Made by a program: the position numbers and the translations under genes. The notes below the pieces were generated by a model. That model had not been told where the DNA came from. It ran no database searches and worked only from the letters and a program-made list of their open reading frames with translations. Source: Diatrype stigma (Eukaryota > Ascomycota > Sordariomycetes > Xylariales > Diatrypaceae). From it: DNA of 64,000 bases. Below are positions 11,688 to 22,325 of this stretch, in pieces (within the stretch, counting starts at the first letter, position 1; every line of letters begins with the position of its first letter). The stretch is from positions 28,092 to 92,091 of the forward strand of contig JAKJXP020000145.1 of assembly GCA_022225965.2 (NCBI GenBank), written 5' to 3'.

Positions 11688-13517
11688 ATGTCTGCGAACC
11701 AGACACGGCGCCGAACCAGCCTTGGCTCAGCTGCAAAGGTAGACAAGCCCTTGGCCCCAGCAGAATTCCGGTATCAGCCACTCGATCCAGATGTTGACTG
11801 CACGCGGTTTGTCCGAATACGACCAGCAGAGAAAGATGATGATCCCTTATCATGCGATTTGGAACATATTCCATTTGGCGATAGGCCTAAGTTTCAGGCT
11901 CTTTCATATAGATGGGGTGATGAAAACAATCCACAGTGTATTCTGATCAACGGGGCGAGGTTTGAGGTGGGCAGGAACCTATGGGATGGCCTCCGTTACT
12001 TGCGAAGCCAAGGAGACGAAACGCTCTATTGGATTGACGCACTGTGCATCAATCAAGAAGATGTAATGGAGCGCAATAGGCAACTCCTTATGATGAAGCA
12101 CATTTACTCCCGAGCGCGCACAGTTGTGGTGTGGCTAGGGGCCAGGTATTTACAATACCAAGACGAATATCCAAACCTGTGGACCCCGAAAGATGAAGAG
12201 AACAGCCTATCGGCAAACGACAATGGTGAAACTCACAATCTACGTGAAGAGGATAATGAACACAAGATGGTGAAAGATCTGTGCGCGGATGACTATTGGA
12301 ACCGCGTATGGATTGTCCAAGAGATCGTGCAGGCACATCATATCAAGGTATGCTTCGGCAAAGAAGCCATGAACTGGCCTAGCTTCATTCATCTCGTCAC
12401 AACAAATATGCCGGATTGGGGAGGGCCCTCGAGGCTCGATAGACACCGCAAGGAAAGATATAGTGGTAGCCACACTCTCCAAAGGCTCCTGATAGACCAC
12501 GAAGCAGCTCAGTGCAAAGAACCGAGAGATAAGATATACGGCCTAGTGGGCTTGGCCGCTGACGCCCACGGTTTTCCGATGGATTACCAAAAGCCTCTCG
12601 TCGATGTATGGGTGGACACTATGGAGTTCGTGAACCAACACCAACTGATTTCAGAGCCCGATATTATTCCGTTCGGCAAATTGGTCAAACGTCTGCTCAT
12701 GGTGACTCACTCTACTCCTTTACAACAGGTCTCAACACCGTATCAGAACAAGGGTGACGATGTTCAGATGATCGAAGAAGTGAAGGGCTCAGACAACCCG
12801 AAGGTATTCCAGCAAAGTGCTTTTCTGCTCGGTTATATCTCGCATATCGGCCCATCCGTCGCCGAAATCGTCGGGAGCTTACACAAGGTAGATGAATGGG
12901 CCCAGAAAGTCCAGGAGGCTTTCAGGTCGGTGCTAGGAGATGCTCATCAAGAGAGCAATGAGCTGCTTTCAGCGATTTTGGAACTGGACCAGGAACGGCT
13001 AGAAACCGAGTGCCCGAGTCATGTCAGTACCGTTCGGTGGAAAGAGTATATCTCGTTCAACGTCCTTGAGCACTACAAATCCCACTTGTTAAAAACAAAT
13101 GACTACCACCATAAGACAGATTACTACCACGATAAGACTGGCCGTTCATACGCTCAGGAGATCTATACTCGGAAGGAGGTAAACAGCCATGCAGATCGAG
13201 GCGTCCGTCTATATCAACTCCACAACCCTGTCCTTAACGTGACGCCTTGGAAAATGGGGGTAACAGCCGGCCAAGCTCAGCCGCGAGACTTGATCTGCTG
13301 GATGAAGGGGATTCAAAAGGCCATCCTAATTCGGGTTTATGAAGGGAGCCACTATGACATGAAGATGCAAATCATTGGAACCGCCTTGGCCACAGAAGAT
13401 GTCAGAAGATATGTACCAGGTAACAAAGAAGTTCGAGCAAATCGTTGTGAATTCCTGAGAAACCAAGTATTGAAGGTCAGGATGGATGCACGGATACTCT
13501 TTCTCCTTTTGGAATGA
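11688..13517 (+). CDS. HET-domain protein 2 (609 aa, single exon)
   Basis: Second HET-domain gene, of the HET-6/ankyrin-HET style rather than the TOL-like style of its neighbour. The first in-frame ATG is at 11688 (MSANQTRRRT); the frame is open further 5' but only from a TTG. The HET domain covers about residues 69-245: FQALSYRWG at 69-77, a WIDALCINQED motif, the HIYSRARTVVVWLG strand, then DYWNRVWIVQEIV. Downstream, CKEPRDKIYGLVGLA is the conserved block after the HET domain in this subfamily. A KTDYYHDKTG-type tandem (YHHKTDYYHDKT) is at about residues 470-485. No intron, signal peptide or membrane helix is visible. It sits 316 bp downstream of HET gene 1. The two proteins differ too much to be a recent tandem duplicate. 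Confidence 0.93.
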   Translation: MSANQTRRRTSLGSAAKVDKPLAPAEFRYQPLDPDVDCTRFVRIRPAEKDDDPLSCDLEHIPFGDRPKFQALSYRWGDENNPQCILINGARFEVGRNLWDGLRYLRSQGDETLYWIDALCINQEDVMERNRQLLMMKHIYSRARTVVVWLGARYLQYQDEYPNLWTPKDEENSLSANDNGETHNLREEDNEHKMVKDLCADDYWNRVWIVQEIVQAHHIKVCFGKEAMNWPSFIHLVTTNMPDWGGPSRLDRHRKERYSGSHTLQRLLIDHEAAQCKEPRDKIYGLVGLAADAHGFPMDYQKPLVDVWVDTMEFVNQHQLISEPDIIPFGKLVKRLLMVTHSTPLQQVSTPYQNKGDDVQMIEEVKGSDNPKVFQQSAFLLGYISHIGPSVAEIVGSLHKVDEWAQKVQEAFRSVLGDAHQESNELLSAILELDQERLETECPSHVSTVRWKEYISFNVLEHYKSHLLKTNDYHHKTDYYHDKTGRSYAQEIYTRKEVNSHADRGVRLYQLHNPVLNVTPWKMGVTAGQAQPRDLICWMKGIQKAILIRVYEGSHYDMKMQIIGTALATEDVRRYVPGNKEVRANRCEFLRNQVLKVRMDARILFLLLE

Positions 13518-14113
13518 GTCTTGGCTACTAGGTTTGGGGCGTGGGAACTTAGAAAAAGATGTTGGACTCGGTTAGAGCATCACATCTTAGCCCCTTGGAC
13601 GGAGTGGGAACACGGTTGGAAATGAATTGAGAACAAGTTTGATTTGAGCTAAGGATATAATGACATGGAGAATAAAGCACCCGTACATATGACTTAAGCT
13701 ACGGGTACATGATAGGAGAGCTCCGATTATCTAATACTAACGTAAGTGTGGGCAAATAGGGTCAAGTTTTGTATGGATTGATGACTGCATACTATCTACA
13801 AGTCTAAGGGGGTCCTAGGTGGCGGTGCGCCCTACTTACATAGGCCTGGTCTTAGGCTACAATCCGGTAAGCTAGTAGACAGCCTAGGACCCTCTTTGAC
13901 ATTCCCATATTCCTCAGCATTATCCATTTCTGCCTCATCCATGAATTGAAGGCGGCTGCCTGCTCACATTAAGTCACCCAGTATTAGTGGCTTGGCACCC
14001 CTTATATATCAAGCTCGTCTACTAGTTATGTACTTCCTAAGATTGGATATCGAAACTTTTCTTCTCTGTAAAAACATATCCGTTTCCGAGTTGCTCCATA
14101 CTTGATCATTTGA
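13518..14113. other. Intergenic with a hairpin-forming repeat
   Basis: Lies between HET gene 2 and an unrecognised gene. Apart from the inverted repeat at about 13802-13900, nothing is recognised. Confidence 0.6.
13802..13900. repeat. Inverted repeat, about 20 bp arms
   Basis: Left arm GTCTAAGGGGGTCCTAGGTG (about 13802-13821). The right arm, as reverse complement, reads GTCAAAGAGGGTCCTAGGCT (about 13880-13899). About 17 of 20 positions match, with a spacer of about 60 bp. It could be a solo miniature element or a hairpin. Confidence 0.7.
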
Positions 14114-15651
14114 ATGCCACAAAGCAGCAGCCGCCTCCCGTCTCCGTGGCGGGTTACTGCAGAGAACCCCGTGCGGGTGACTCATGGGCTAGACTACGAG
14201 CGGTGTGCTGCCTTGCACAACGAACTGCTTGAAATAGGATGGGTGGGCTCCGGGAAGCGGTTGGAGTACGACGCCAATGATGACCAGGCCGAGGTCCTGC
14301 ACCGTCGCACCTGGTTTGAGTACTATGGAGAGGACGCCGAGCGCGTGCGTAGTCGACTATCGCCGTCACTGGCTGCATTTCTGGAACGTGCCCTGGTGGT
14401 CGACGCGAACCACTCGCTATTTTATTATGTTGGTGGTCTAGCTCCCCCCGGTTACCCCTGGTTGAATCATGAGTGGGAGGCCGTGGAGACGGAACCGGAT
14501 CGCTACATGACCCTTTATGTAGCTAACGATATCGCCTCGAAGCTGGATGGTCTGGTGTAAGTTTGAGAAAGTGTGCAGCCGCTAAATGGGTGCGTCTACC
14601 GTTGTCTGGGCTGACTTGGGCTAAAAGCTTCGACCAGACAGAGAATGACGCGATTATGCAGATGTCCATCTTGGACTCATTCATAACCCGGAACGGTCGC
14701 CAGTACTGGTATCCCTTGGAGGTCGTTCTGAGCGCTTGGCTCGACATGGTTGATGTTGGGAAGGCTCAGGCTGTCGATCCCAACACAGACTCTACAAATT
14801 CGAGAATTGGTCCTTGGGTAATTCAGCCCTACAGTCAGCAGCAGTTAGATGACACTCTTCAAACCTACCATGATATCTTAGACGCTATTGAGTCTCGGGT
14901 TCCGCCCAGTGATATACCTTCGGATACGAGTGGATTACCGCTTCTTCCTGATCCTACCCTAGATGCAGCACGTATAACGTCTAGCTTTGCCCGGAAATTC
15001 ATGAGTAAAGCGCGACGACCGTCATTCCGCTATATAGCGCCAGGCCTAGAGATACCCGACCCCAGCTGGTTCAGCGAGCAACCCTTCAGCGCAATCGAAT
15101 CGGATCGGTTCCCCAGAGATCCATCCACACCCCCAACCGTACAATTCCCCATACTACTCTTCCGTGCCTCATCCTCTACGTTCCACGCTACGCCTAGCCC
15201 ATACGGAGCAGGCGATCTCACAGGCTCACATCTTCCCTTTCACTGGCCTTGGTCGCAGGTCACTGCCTATCCCGCGGGACTGTACCTGACCGATTCGCAC
15301 CTCGAGGGCCTCTGCTTCGAAGATGGCGTCCGGCTAGTATTGCCCTATGGTATCGGATCCGCCGGGCATGCCCGCACGGCCGATGGGGCGAAGTTTGGAG
15401 AGAACAAGGGAGAAAGGGGCGCCGTCGGCCGTGCAAAAGACACTTATGGTGACTTGTACCAGCTCGGTTATGTGCCGTTCATCGGATCCCACGAGGTTCG
15501 TCTGGAACAGGTGTTAAAGGCATGGCTCGAGCAGATTGTGAGCGGCCAATGGGAGGTGGGTGTGGATGGTGTGCAAGGGGGCATCAATAAGTGGAAGGAG
15601 GCAGATACGGAGACTGAATGGGCTGGTTACAAGGTTCCTGTGAGCTGGTGA
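14114..15651 (+). CDS. Conserved-looking hypothetical protein (488 aa)
   Basis: I do not recognise this protein. Exons are 14114-14556 and 14628-15651, joined by a 71 nt intron (GTAAGT start, CTGACTTGGG branch region, CTAAAAG end). Joining gives a continuous LDGLVFDQTENDAIMQMS across the junction. It is soluble, with no signal peptide or transmembrane helix. The N-terminal 150 residues are acidic and rich in Trp/Tyr (RRTWFEYYGEDAER, APPGYPWLNHEWEAVETEPD). The middle is Pro/Ser-rich. The C-terminal part carries a Gly-rich segment followed by YGDLYQLGYVPFIGSHEV. Codon use is like a functional gene and there is no internal stop. It is co-directional with the HET genes but 0.6 kb away. No function is assigned. 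Confidence 0.8.
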
Positions 15652-16107
15652 CAGGGTGTTGCAGCGCGCTTCTGAGTTATGGTCAATAAACCTCGTGGCA
15701 TGAAATGCCAAGTTCTCCATCCTTCGATGCTTCTATATCGTGAAGGTATCATTCGTATGAATACAGATAAGCTGCCCCTATCTCTGACTTCGTCGACAAA
15801 GGCCTAGAACGGTGCAGGCAGATTATAACTAAACAGAACCCGTTGAGAACCCAAGCGGTCATAGGTGTGCAACCGGTAGTGTAGCTTGGTGGTAACCCAA
15901 TTTAGGCTATCCGCTTAATCGTTACCTGTTACCATAAAAACATGATCTATAATGGGGTATACGGGGCATCAACTCCGTGACAGAACTATACAGCAGGTTA
16001 TTCAGGCAATATAAGAACGACGATCACCAACCCGTTATGAGAATGCTGGCATGAGCCTCATGTGACTGCCCAACCGCGAATCATTTGGAAACCAGGATAT
16101 ATTTACT
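15652..16107. other. Intergenic, nothing recognised
   Basis: Holds the 3' UTR of the hypothetical gene and the promoter of the secreted peptidase-like gene. No repeat or RNA was recognised. Confidence 0.6.
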
Positions 16108-17472
16108 ATGGGGATACATTCGTCTCTCATAGCGTTATGGTGGTGCGCCATCGCCGTGAAGGGCGCTCCAACACGGCCACTAGCCGCACCGCCGGCAGAA
16201 TTCACCCCGAACACGAAGGTCGGCCCCGGAGGTAGCCGGTTCAAAGACTCGGCGCACTTCCGCATCTACGACGCCGCGAGCGACGCCGTGGCCGACACCA
16301 TCATCCAGAGCCTCGAGGCGGCGTACGACTGCTTCGTGGAGGGCCAGGGGTGGCGGTCGACGGGGCTGTCGTTCAACACGGAGACCGACGACGGGCCGTG
16401 GTACAAGATGAACGTCTACAGCGTGGCGGACCTGGGGCCCAACACGGCCGCGAACACGGGCACGGACCCGGCCGAGGGGCTCAGCTTCCTCAACGTCGTG
16501 GCCGAGTGGATGGGCACGCCCGCCATCACCGTGCACGAGTTCGGCCACGCCCTGACCTACGCCGAGCGCTACTGGATCGACCAGGGCCGCACGGGCGCCT
16601 GGTGGGAGACGGTGGCGAACTTCGTGGCCGACACCTTCCTCACGTCCCCGACCTGCGCGGACGCGCGCGCGCGCCACGGCCAGCCCGAGGGCGACACCCT
16701 CATCAGCCTGTCGAAGGTCATCGGCGACTCGTACAAGGTCATCGTGGACGGCACGAGCGGCGGCAACTACTACGACGCGTGGCCGTTCCTGGCGTACGTC
16801 GCCAACAACCCGGACGGGTACGCCGGCCTCGGCATGGCCAACTTCCGGAACGTGTGGCTCCAGTACAGCCGCGGCAGCAACGAGACGCCGCTGCATGTCC
16901 TCGCGCGCCTCGCGACGTCGGCCTCCATCCAGTCCGTCGTCGGCCGCTACTGGGCGCGGATGGCGTACGTCGACATCGGACACCCGAAAGCTAGGGACTT
17001 GTTCGATAACACCAGAGGGACCCTCAACTATGCCAGTATGTATTTGACAAGCCCACGCCTTGCTTCTTTATATTGAATTCAAAGTCCATGGAAATAGCAT
17101 ACTAACTTACTCCTGCTCATAGACCTGGATTCGCAAGGGGGTGGTACATACAAGGTCAAAGCGAGCCGGCAGCCGAAGTACATGGGGGCCAATATCATTC
17201 CCCTGAAGGCGACCGGCGGGTCGATCAGCGTGACGGTAACGGCCTCGGCGCCCTTTACGGCGACTTTGGCAGTCAGGGCTTCGGATAAGACCGTTCGATA
17301 CGTCAACTTGGCGAATGGTCAGGGGCAGGTAAATCTCGAGAGCGGAGAGGAGGCCAGCTTGGTGGTGGCCAACACACCTAGTACACTCTACCTCTACGAT
17401 CCCTTTTCGTTGAGTAGCGACGTGAGCCGGGGGCTAGACTACCAAGTGCAGATCACCGGGGCAAGCGTCTAG
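16108..17472 (+). CDS. Secreted zinc-peptidase-like protein, DUF6055/dockerin-type family (425 aa)
   Basis: Probable secreted protein with a zincin-like catalytic core. Exon 1 is 16108-17035 and exon 2 17123-17472. The 87 nt intron (GTATGT, branch ATACTAAC, end CATAG) restores NYANLDSQGGGTYKV across the junction. A signal peptide covers about residues 1-20 (MGIHSSLIALWWCAIAVKGA). HEFGH at 143-147 matches the HExxH zinc motif. WWETVANFVAD at about 165-175, twenty residues on, offers an acidic third ligand candidate (E167). The exon-2 region is beta-rich and resembles a C-terminal Ig/galactose-binding-like module. The family assignment is from memory of fungal proteins annotated as dockerin type I or DUF6055 and is tentative; the zinc motif and signal peptide are directly visible. 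Codon third positions are almost all G/C from about 16200 to 16985, then drop sharply. Confidence 0.85.
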
Positions 17473-17646
17473 TCATGTAGCTGAATGCGCAGATACGGTA
17501 GATGTTGCGGAAAAGCTATCTAACGGGGACTACAAGACTCTTCTGTTTATAGCGGTCGTTACAATGAAAGTGAAACCATCAATGTACGACTTCTAATAAT
17601 GATTGATAGTTAATAATCCACCTACGCTTTCATATGATCTTCTAAG
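17473..17646. other. Short spacer
   Basis: AT-rich spacer between the secreted protein and the dehydrogenase remnant. Confidence 0.5.
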
Positions 17647-17751
17647 CTAGGGAGCCCCGACGACGTCTCCGAGGCGTACATCTACCTGATGAAGAACCAG
17701 GATGCTACGGGTTCGATCGTCAGTACCAATAGGGGCGCTACGTTGAGGTGA
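17647..17751 (+). pseudogene. C-terminal remnant of a short-chain dehydrogenase/reductase
   Basis: The frame reads LGSPDDVSEAYIYLMKNQDATGSIV, then STNRGATLR and a stop. This matches the extreme C-terminus of NAD(P)-dependent SDR enzymes: the P-x-D-V-A-E-A-x-x-Y-L segment followed by the TG..I..D/NGG..L strand. Only about 35 codons remain. The Rossmann fold and the YxxxK active site are absent, and upstream is AT-rich with no matching frame. It is either a pseudogene left by deletion or a segment dragged in by rearrangement. Confidence 0.7.
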
Positions 17752-18644
17752 GGAAAGTTAGCTGTACATCGTTGATGTCATGTGAGTATAGCTCGCTATA
17801 GGTACACAGCAGTTACGAGTCGTCGTTGTACATGGGTGGTGAGATAGGTGGTGGGTGGGTGATATGGAGATGCGTCCGAATGCGGTCATTGTCCAGCGCA
17901 AATGAACAGACTCAGGTGGATTGATTCGAGGAACGCGCTGGTATTCAAGGCATTGATGATTGTTTGCTCCGTACCGACGCCGACAAGAAACTACGGAAGA
18001 GGCACCGGATATTAGGTGTAGTTATTTCCGTTACCCGGAGTTAAGTAGGTATGTACCTAGGTAGCTTTGTAAAAGATTATCTATTGCTGACCCTGTAACT
18101 CTCTCATTCGTCAAACCATCGTTGTCTCAGGTGCATTCCGCGTCGGTATCCTGCCAAGACCTGCCCTTAATGAGCTTCAGAGGCCGATGAATCATGACTA
18201 GACACTTGATCTGGCTTATGTTGTCGAGTTGGAACCATGGACAGATCCCGAATTGCTGAATACCCCCGCTACCTACGTTACATAATACCTACCTACATAT
18301 GCTGTGGAGACTCATGCAGCCCATATCCTTGCCGTAGGGCTGATGACAATACACTAGCTCATATGTAGATAAGCGTACCCAATAATATGGGGTAATGAGC
18401 GGGGATTAGAGCCCCAGCCCCCGGGGCAGGACCCATATCCGGACCCATATGGCCGGGACGAGAGGAAAGGGACCAGGTCATGTTGCAGCTGTCGGGTCAT
18501 GAGCGTACAATCATAGCACCTGCATAGGTATCATTTGACCCTGGCAGTGCACCTTGACAGTTTTCCAACCTAATCGTCTCCTTTTCTCATTTGAACTTGG
18601 CGCGATAAAATGGGTCTATTTGGAGCTGCTCTAGTGCTTTGGCA

Positions 18645-18666
18645 GGGGCCCCCCCTGGGGGGTCCC
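18645..18666. repeat. GC-rich perfect hairpin
   Basis: GGGGCCCCCCCTGGGGGGTCCC is self-complementary apart from the centre. It lies in AT-rich surroundings with no T-run after it, so a terminator role is not supported. Confidence 0.7.
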
Positions 18667-19290
18667 ATTTGGGCCTATATAGAGGTCCGATCCGCCCCCA
18701 TACGTCCCGGACGCTTCCCTCTTTCCTTCCTTCCTTAGAGCTTTAGCAGAGTGTAGCAAATACGTCAAATAAAAGGTCCATTCAGAAACGCCACAGAAGC
18801 TTATGGGAAACCTGTGCACTGATAGTACTGTGTTGACTAACTGAAAGGTGGCACCGCAGGCCAGGCGGCAGAGCGTCGGCAGTAGCCATCGGGAGTCGTA
18901 ACGTCTGGTATGTGCCGTTCACGAGCATTTTGGGTTTTACTTCATGGAAAGAGGGGGTTCACTTGTTTAACTACTACCCCCTTGTCCTCGTGGCTTAGTT
19001 ACTGAATCATGCAACATTGATTTATTCAGCAATCATACGTGTCACGATCCTCGTTTTTCACGAAATCTACTGTACCTGTTTTGCTATTGATCACATTCCA
19101 CGTACAGATAGATATACCTTGAATATATAGTATTATGGTGTCAGCAGCGTCATGCCGATATAAGTAAAGACAACGAATGGAGCAGGTACCTGTTCATCCG
19201 CCTACCCTGAAGTTCGGCATGCCAGAGGAGAACACACGCACATGGCACATTCCCTATGCGGTGCTCATACTGCTCTCTCCCTGATTAGCC

Positions 19291-19560
19291 TTATTCGAAC
19301 GAAGGGCATGGGCCTTCGACAGTCTGCGAATACCGGACTCCGTAGTTCAGAGGCATGACCCTAGACTTGGCGTTGTGGCAATCGCCGAAGCCGTTGAAGA
19401 CCTGCTCTGACCGCCATACCTCCTTGAAATCCGGGCAACTCCGGGTAGATAAGCGGCTGCGAAAAAGACCTCGTCGGCGCCAGCACCTGATAGCGGTTGT
19501 GCCCACCTCGGGGCGATAGCCGCACACGCAAACGGTCGGGTGTCTGATGTGACGGCACAT
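19291..19560 (-). CDS. Possible small Cys-rich protein (89 aa), doubtful
   Basis: An ATG-initiated frame, starting MCRHIRHPTVCVCGYRPEVG, encodes 89 residues with clustered His/Cys at the N-terminus, ending at a TGA at 19291. Small fungal proteins beginning MC(R/K)x...CG(H/Y) exist, which is the only reason to list it. It has no intron signals, no signal peptide and overlapping frames of similar length. It may be spurious. Confidence 0.25.
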   Translation of the reverse strand: MCRHIRHPTVCVCGYRPEVGTTAIRCWRRRGLFRSRLSTRSCPDFKEVWRSEQVFNGFGDCHNAKSRVMPLNYGVRYSQTVEGPCPSFE

Positions 19561-20669
19561 GTTGGGATCAGGAAAGAAAACGAATGGGGCCAAGTAGAAC
19601 ACAAGACTCGATAATGGACTTTGTCCTGGCCTTTATACCTCCCGAGTGATGCCCAATTGACCGGCGTTTGTGTCTCGATATGTTTTGTCTCGGTGCAGTG
19701 ACAAAGATATTGTTTAGTCTTGGCTTTGTGCTGTGCGGTAAGTGCAGGTCGCGACTGAGCATTGTTGTGTGCTTATGTGGAACTGAGAACAATGGTTATC
19801 TTATATGTAAAAGACATGCTCACTTTGATGATGGAAATATTTGTGTCATATGATGGTGAAAGTGAATGGAACTATTCGGAAGTGGTCATCTTACAATGAA
19901 TCCTGGAGAAGTGCATAGATTTACCTGAGTCTGTTGTTAGGGCAGTCAGGAAATTAGTAGAATATTGTCGGTATGAGATGAAATCGCACTGCACTAGACT
20001 AGAGTAGAGTAGGTATTATATAGCGAATCTTACTTAGTCAGACCTTTGTTTTGTGAACGTAAACATTGCGATTGTTCATTAGATTCTCTGGGCTTACTGT
20101 AGAAAAGTAAAAAATATGCCTTGGAACCTATTGATGAAAGACATTGTTGTTTAGGAGAACAACTACTTCTGAGGCTATTGGTTATGTAACTGGATAGAAG
20201 ACATCAAGACCTAACATGGCGCCCGCCTCCCTGAGATAGGATGGAAACCTTAGGCGTATTATTGGTGGTCCGGAGAGGCTTGACTCTTAGCCAATGAGGA
20301 TAGTTGAGGTTATGTAAAGCCTCGTAGTCCCATATTCCTCGTCTCATGTTGTGCAACTATGTTGCAGTCTGACCATGGAAGCCTGGTTATGGATTACTCA
20401 TTGTCTAGGAGAAATAGTGCTGCTCACCTTGACGCACCAAGCGTTAATAGTGATGGGTGACTAGTCAACGGTTTAAAGAGGGGGTTCATTCACAGATAGG
20501 GACTCCGAATAATGTGAATATTTGCTGGGTTTGTGATCTGGAAACCGTAGCTAGAATGTTCTACAGCAGGTATTAACTGTCCCTTTCCGAGGGCGAGGAT
20601 TATTAGTGCCAGGTCTCTAGCGTCAACTTTGGATTACTCCCAAACTCGTGAAATCAGTGTCCCAGGCTT

Positions 20670-22325
20670 TCAAGTCGCACCCTCGATGTCTTCGGCCGAA
20701 ATTTCCAACCCTTTATCATGTCCAGAGAAAGAGACTCTCCATTCCTTGTCATCTCTAGGGCACAGCTCTATATCCAAGTCCCAGTCAGGGACAGGCATAG
20801 CAGCCACCGGGTTCGCTTTGTTCGTCGAAGGGCGGACCCATTTTCCACCCACAGGGCGGATGTCATACCGCAAGACCATCAGTGCCGCAAACATCAGAAC
20901 TTCGGTAGTCGCAAAGTGTCGCCCTGGGCATAGCGTCGTTCCTCCACCGAAGCCCCGGAAGGCGAGGGGGTTAGGCCGCTTCCTGCCGGGCTCCCTTATG
21001 AACCTCTTGTGGTAGAACTCGTTGACATTCTCGCCCCATACGGAAGGGATGGTGTGCTGTACGTGACTTGGAATCATGACTGTGCTGCCCTTTTTGATCA
21101 GGTACTTTCCCTCGAGTAGATGATCTTCCAAAGCAACACGGACAGTAACGCCGGTGCCGTTGTAGCGGGACATCTCCTGGAACGTGGACAGCAGAATGGG
21201 ACAGGAGTCTTTGACATGGGCCATGTCAATGGTGCACACTCCATCGACCTCCCGTCCGCCCTTGGATAGCTCGGTCCTTATATCCTCCAACACAACCGGG
21301 TCAGAGAATATGTGATAAACCATCCAGAAGGTAGCAGGAAGCGTGTTGGAGAGAATCCCTATTGCGCCTAGAACCTCAGCTTGGGCCGTGTCGTTCCGAC
21401 TGATATGGAAGTCGTCGTTGATATGGACGCGTGACTGGACCAGTTTGGACCCAGTCTCGAACCATCCCTCTCCGAAATACTGTCGCCACGTCTTCGCCAT
21501 ATACTCGCGAGCTTGGTATGCCTCCTTGGCCAGCAGGTTGGGGTAAGGCATGAGAACAAAAGTCATGATGGATGATTCGAATTTGCTAAGTCGATCAGTG
21601 CCTATATATCCTGGGGGCCGTTTTCAATAAGAAGACTTACTACCAAGCACTTTCCATAGCGGGATTACGGTACGGATTTTTCGGGCCATAGACGCCATCA
21701 GTAGTGGCTATGAGCAGCTCATGGCGGATCCAGTCAAACATCTTAACGGCCACTGGACCTTTCTTTGACCATGTTTCCAAGGAGTCGGCAAGGACTTCGA
21801 TGGACTTCCTATTCATCGCATCCAGGTGAGGACCAGCGCTTACAGCGGAGTGGATATACTTAGGGAAGCTCATTAAATAGCCTTCGTCGCGCATAAGATC
21901 GCGTTCCATGATTTCGTGGGCGGCCTTGCTCACCCCACCAACGTCTCTCGCAATGTTTGCCTCTATCGCGGTGAAAGAAAGAGCCCGGAACTGGCGCTGT
22001 ACTACAGGGATAAGTGACGTAGCGTTCACCACGTACATCCTGGATCCAGGCATCCGCAAGGTGTAAATCGGGAGGTTGTACTTGTCTCTATCGTCGAGGT
22101 TATCAGCAAACAACGTGACATGCCCAAAAGGAACCCCGACACTCACCGCATTGCGCTGTAGAATTTCGCCTTTTTGGTGTTCATCAATATGAGAGGGGAT
22201 ACGAAGGGAATCGTAGTCTCGATCGAAGGCGGCTCCCTTGCATCTTGGGTGAAGTGGAGGAGGGCTCGAACAAAGATGTAGATTCCTACAACAGTCCCAA
22301 GGACAGTTGCGAGGCCGAAGCTCAT
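20670..22325 (-). CDS. Cytochrome P450 monooxygenase (513 aa, three exons)
   Basis: Membrane-anchored heme-thiolate monooxygenase, expected on the ER. The first ATG is at 22325. Exons are 22147-22325, 21641-22087 and 20670-21585. Introns are 22088-22146 (GTGAGT...GACAG) and 21586-21640 (GTAAGT...CTTAG). Junctions give SAMRDKYNLPIYTL and ESAWYKFESSIMTF in frame. An N-terminal hydrophobic anchor covers about residues 3-23. The helix-K ExxR is EMSR at about 346-349. The heme loop FGGGTTLCPGRHFA has Cys at about 428. The helix-I region (GAIGILSNTLPATF) lacks the usual acidic-Thr pair, as in some P450s of the CYP7/CYP8-like fungal group; this grouping is tentative. The substrate is unknown. No polyketide, terpene or peptide synthase lies nearby, so a biosynthetic cluster is not supported. 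Confidence 0.93.

Larger units (their letters stand above)
17752..20669. other. 2.9 kb gene-poor intergenic stretch
   Basis: No convincing gene. TACCTAGGTA-type motifs occur at about 18045-18065 and 18280-18300. A strong GC hairpin, GGGGCCCCCCCTGGGGGG, is at about 18646-18662. A weak candidate small ORF (19291-19560, minus) is listed separately. The P450 3' UTR lies at the right end. Confidence 0.5.

Noticed and set aside
15870..15925. Possible tRNA-like sequence near GTGTAGCTTGGTGGTAA
   Set aside because: No cloverleaf with matching acceptor and T arms could be drawn.
16180..16994. Long minus-strand and second plus-strand frames over the secreted peptidase-like gene
   Set aside because: Both are Arg/Ala/Val-rich shadows caused by extreme G/C at third positions of the real gene.
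18645..18666. GC hairpin as a transcription terminator
   Set aside because: Factor-independent hairpin terminators are bacterial; no U-run follows and the genome is fungal.
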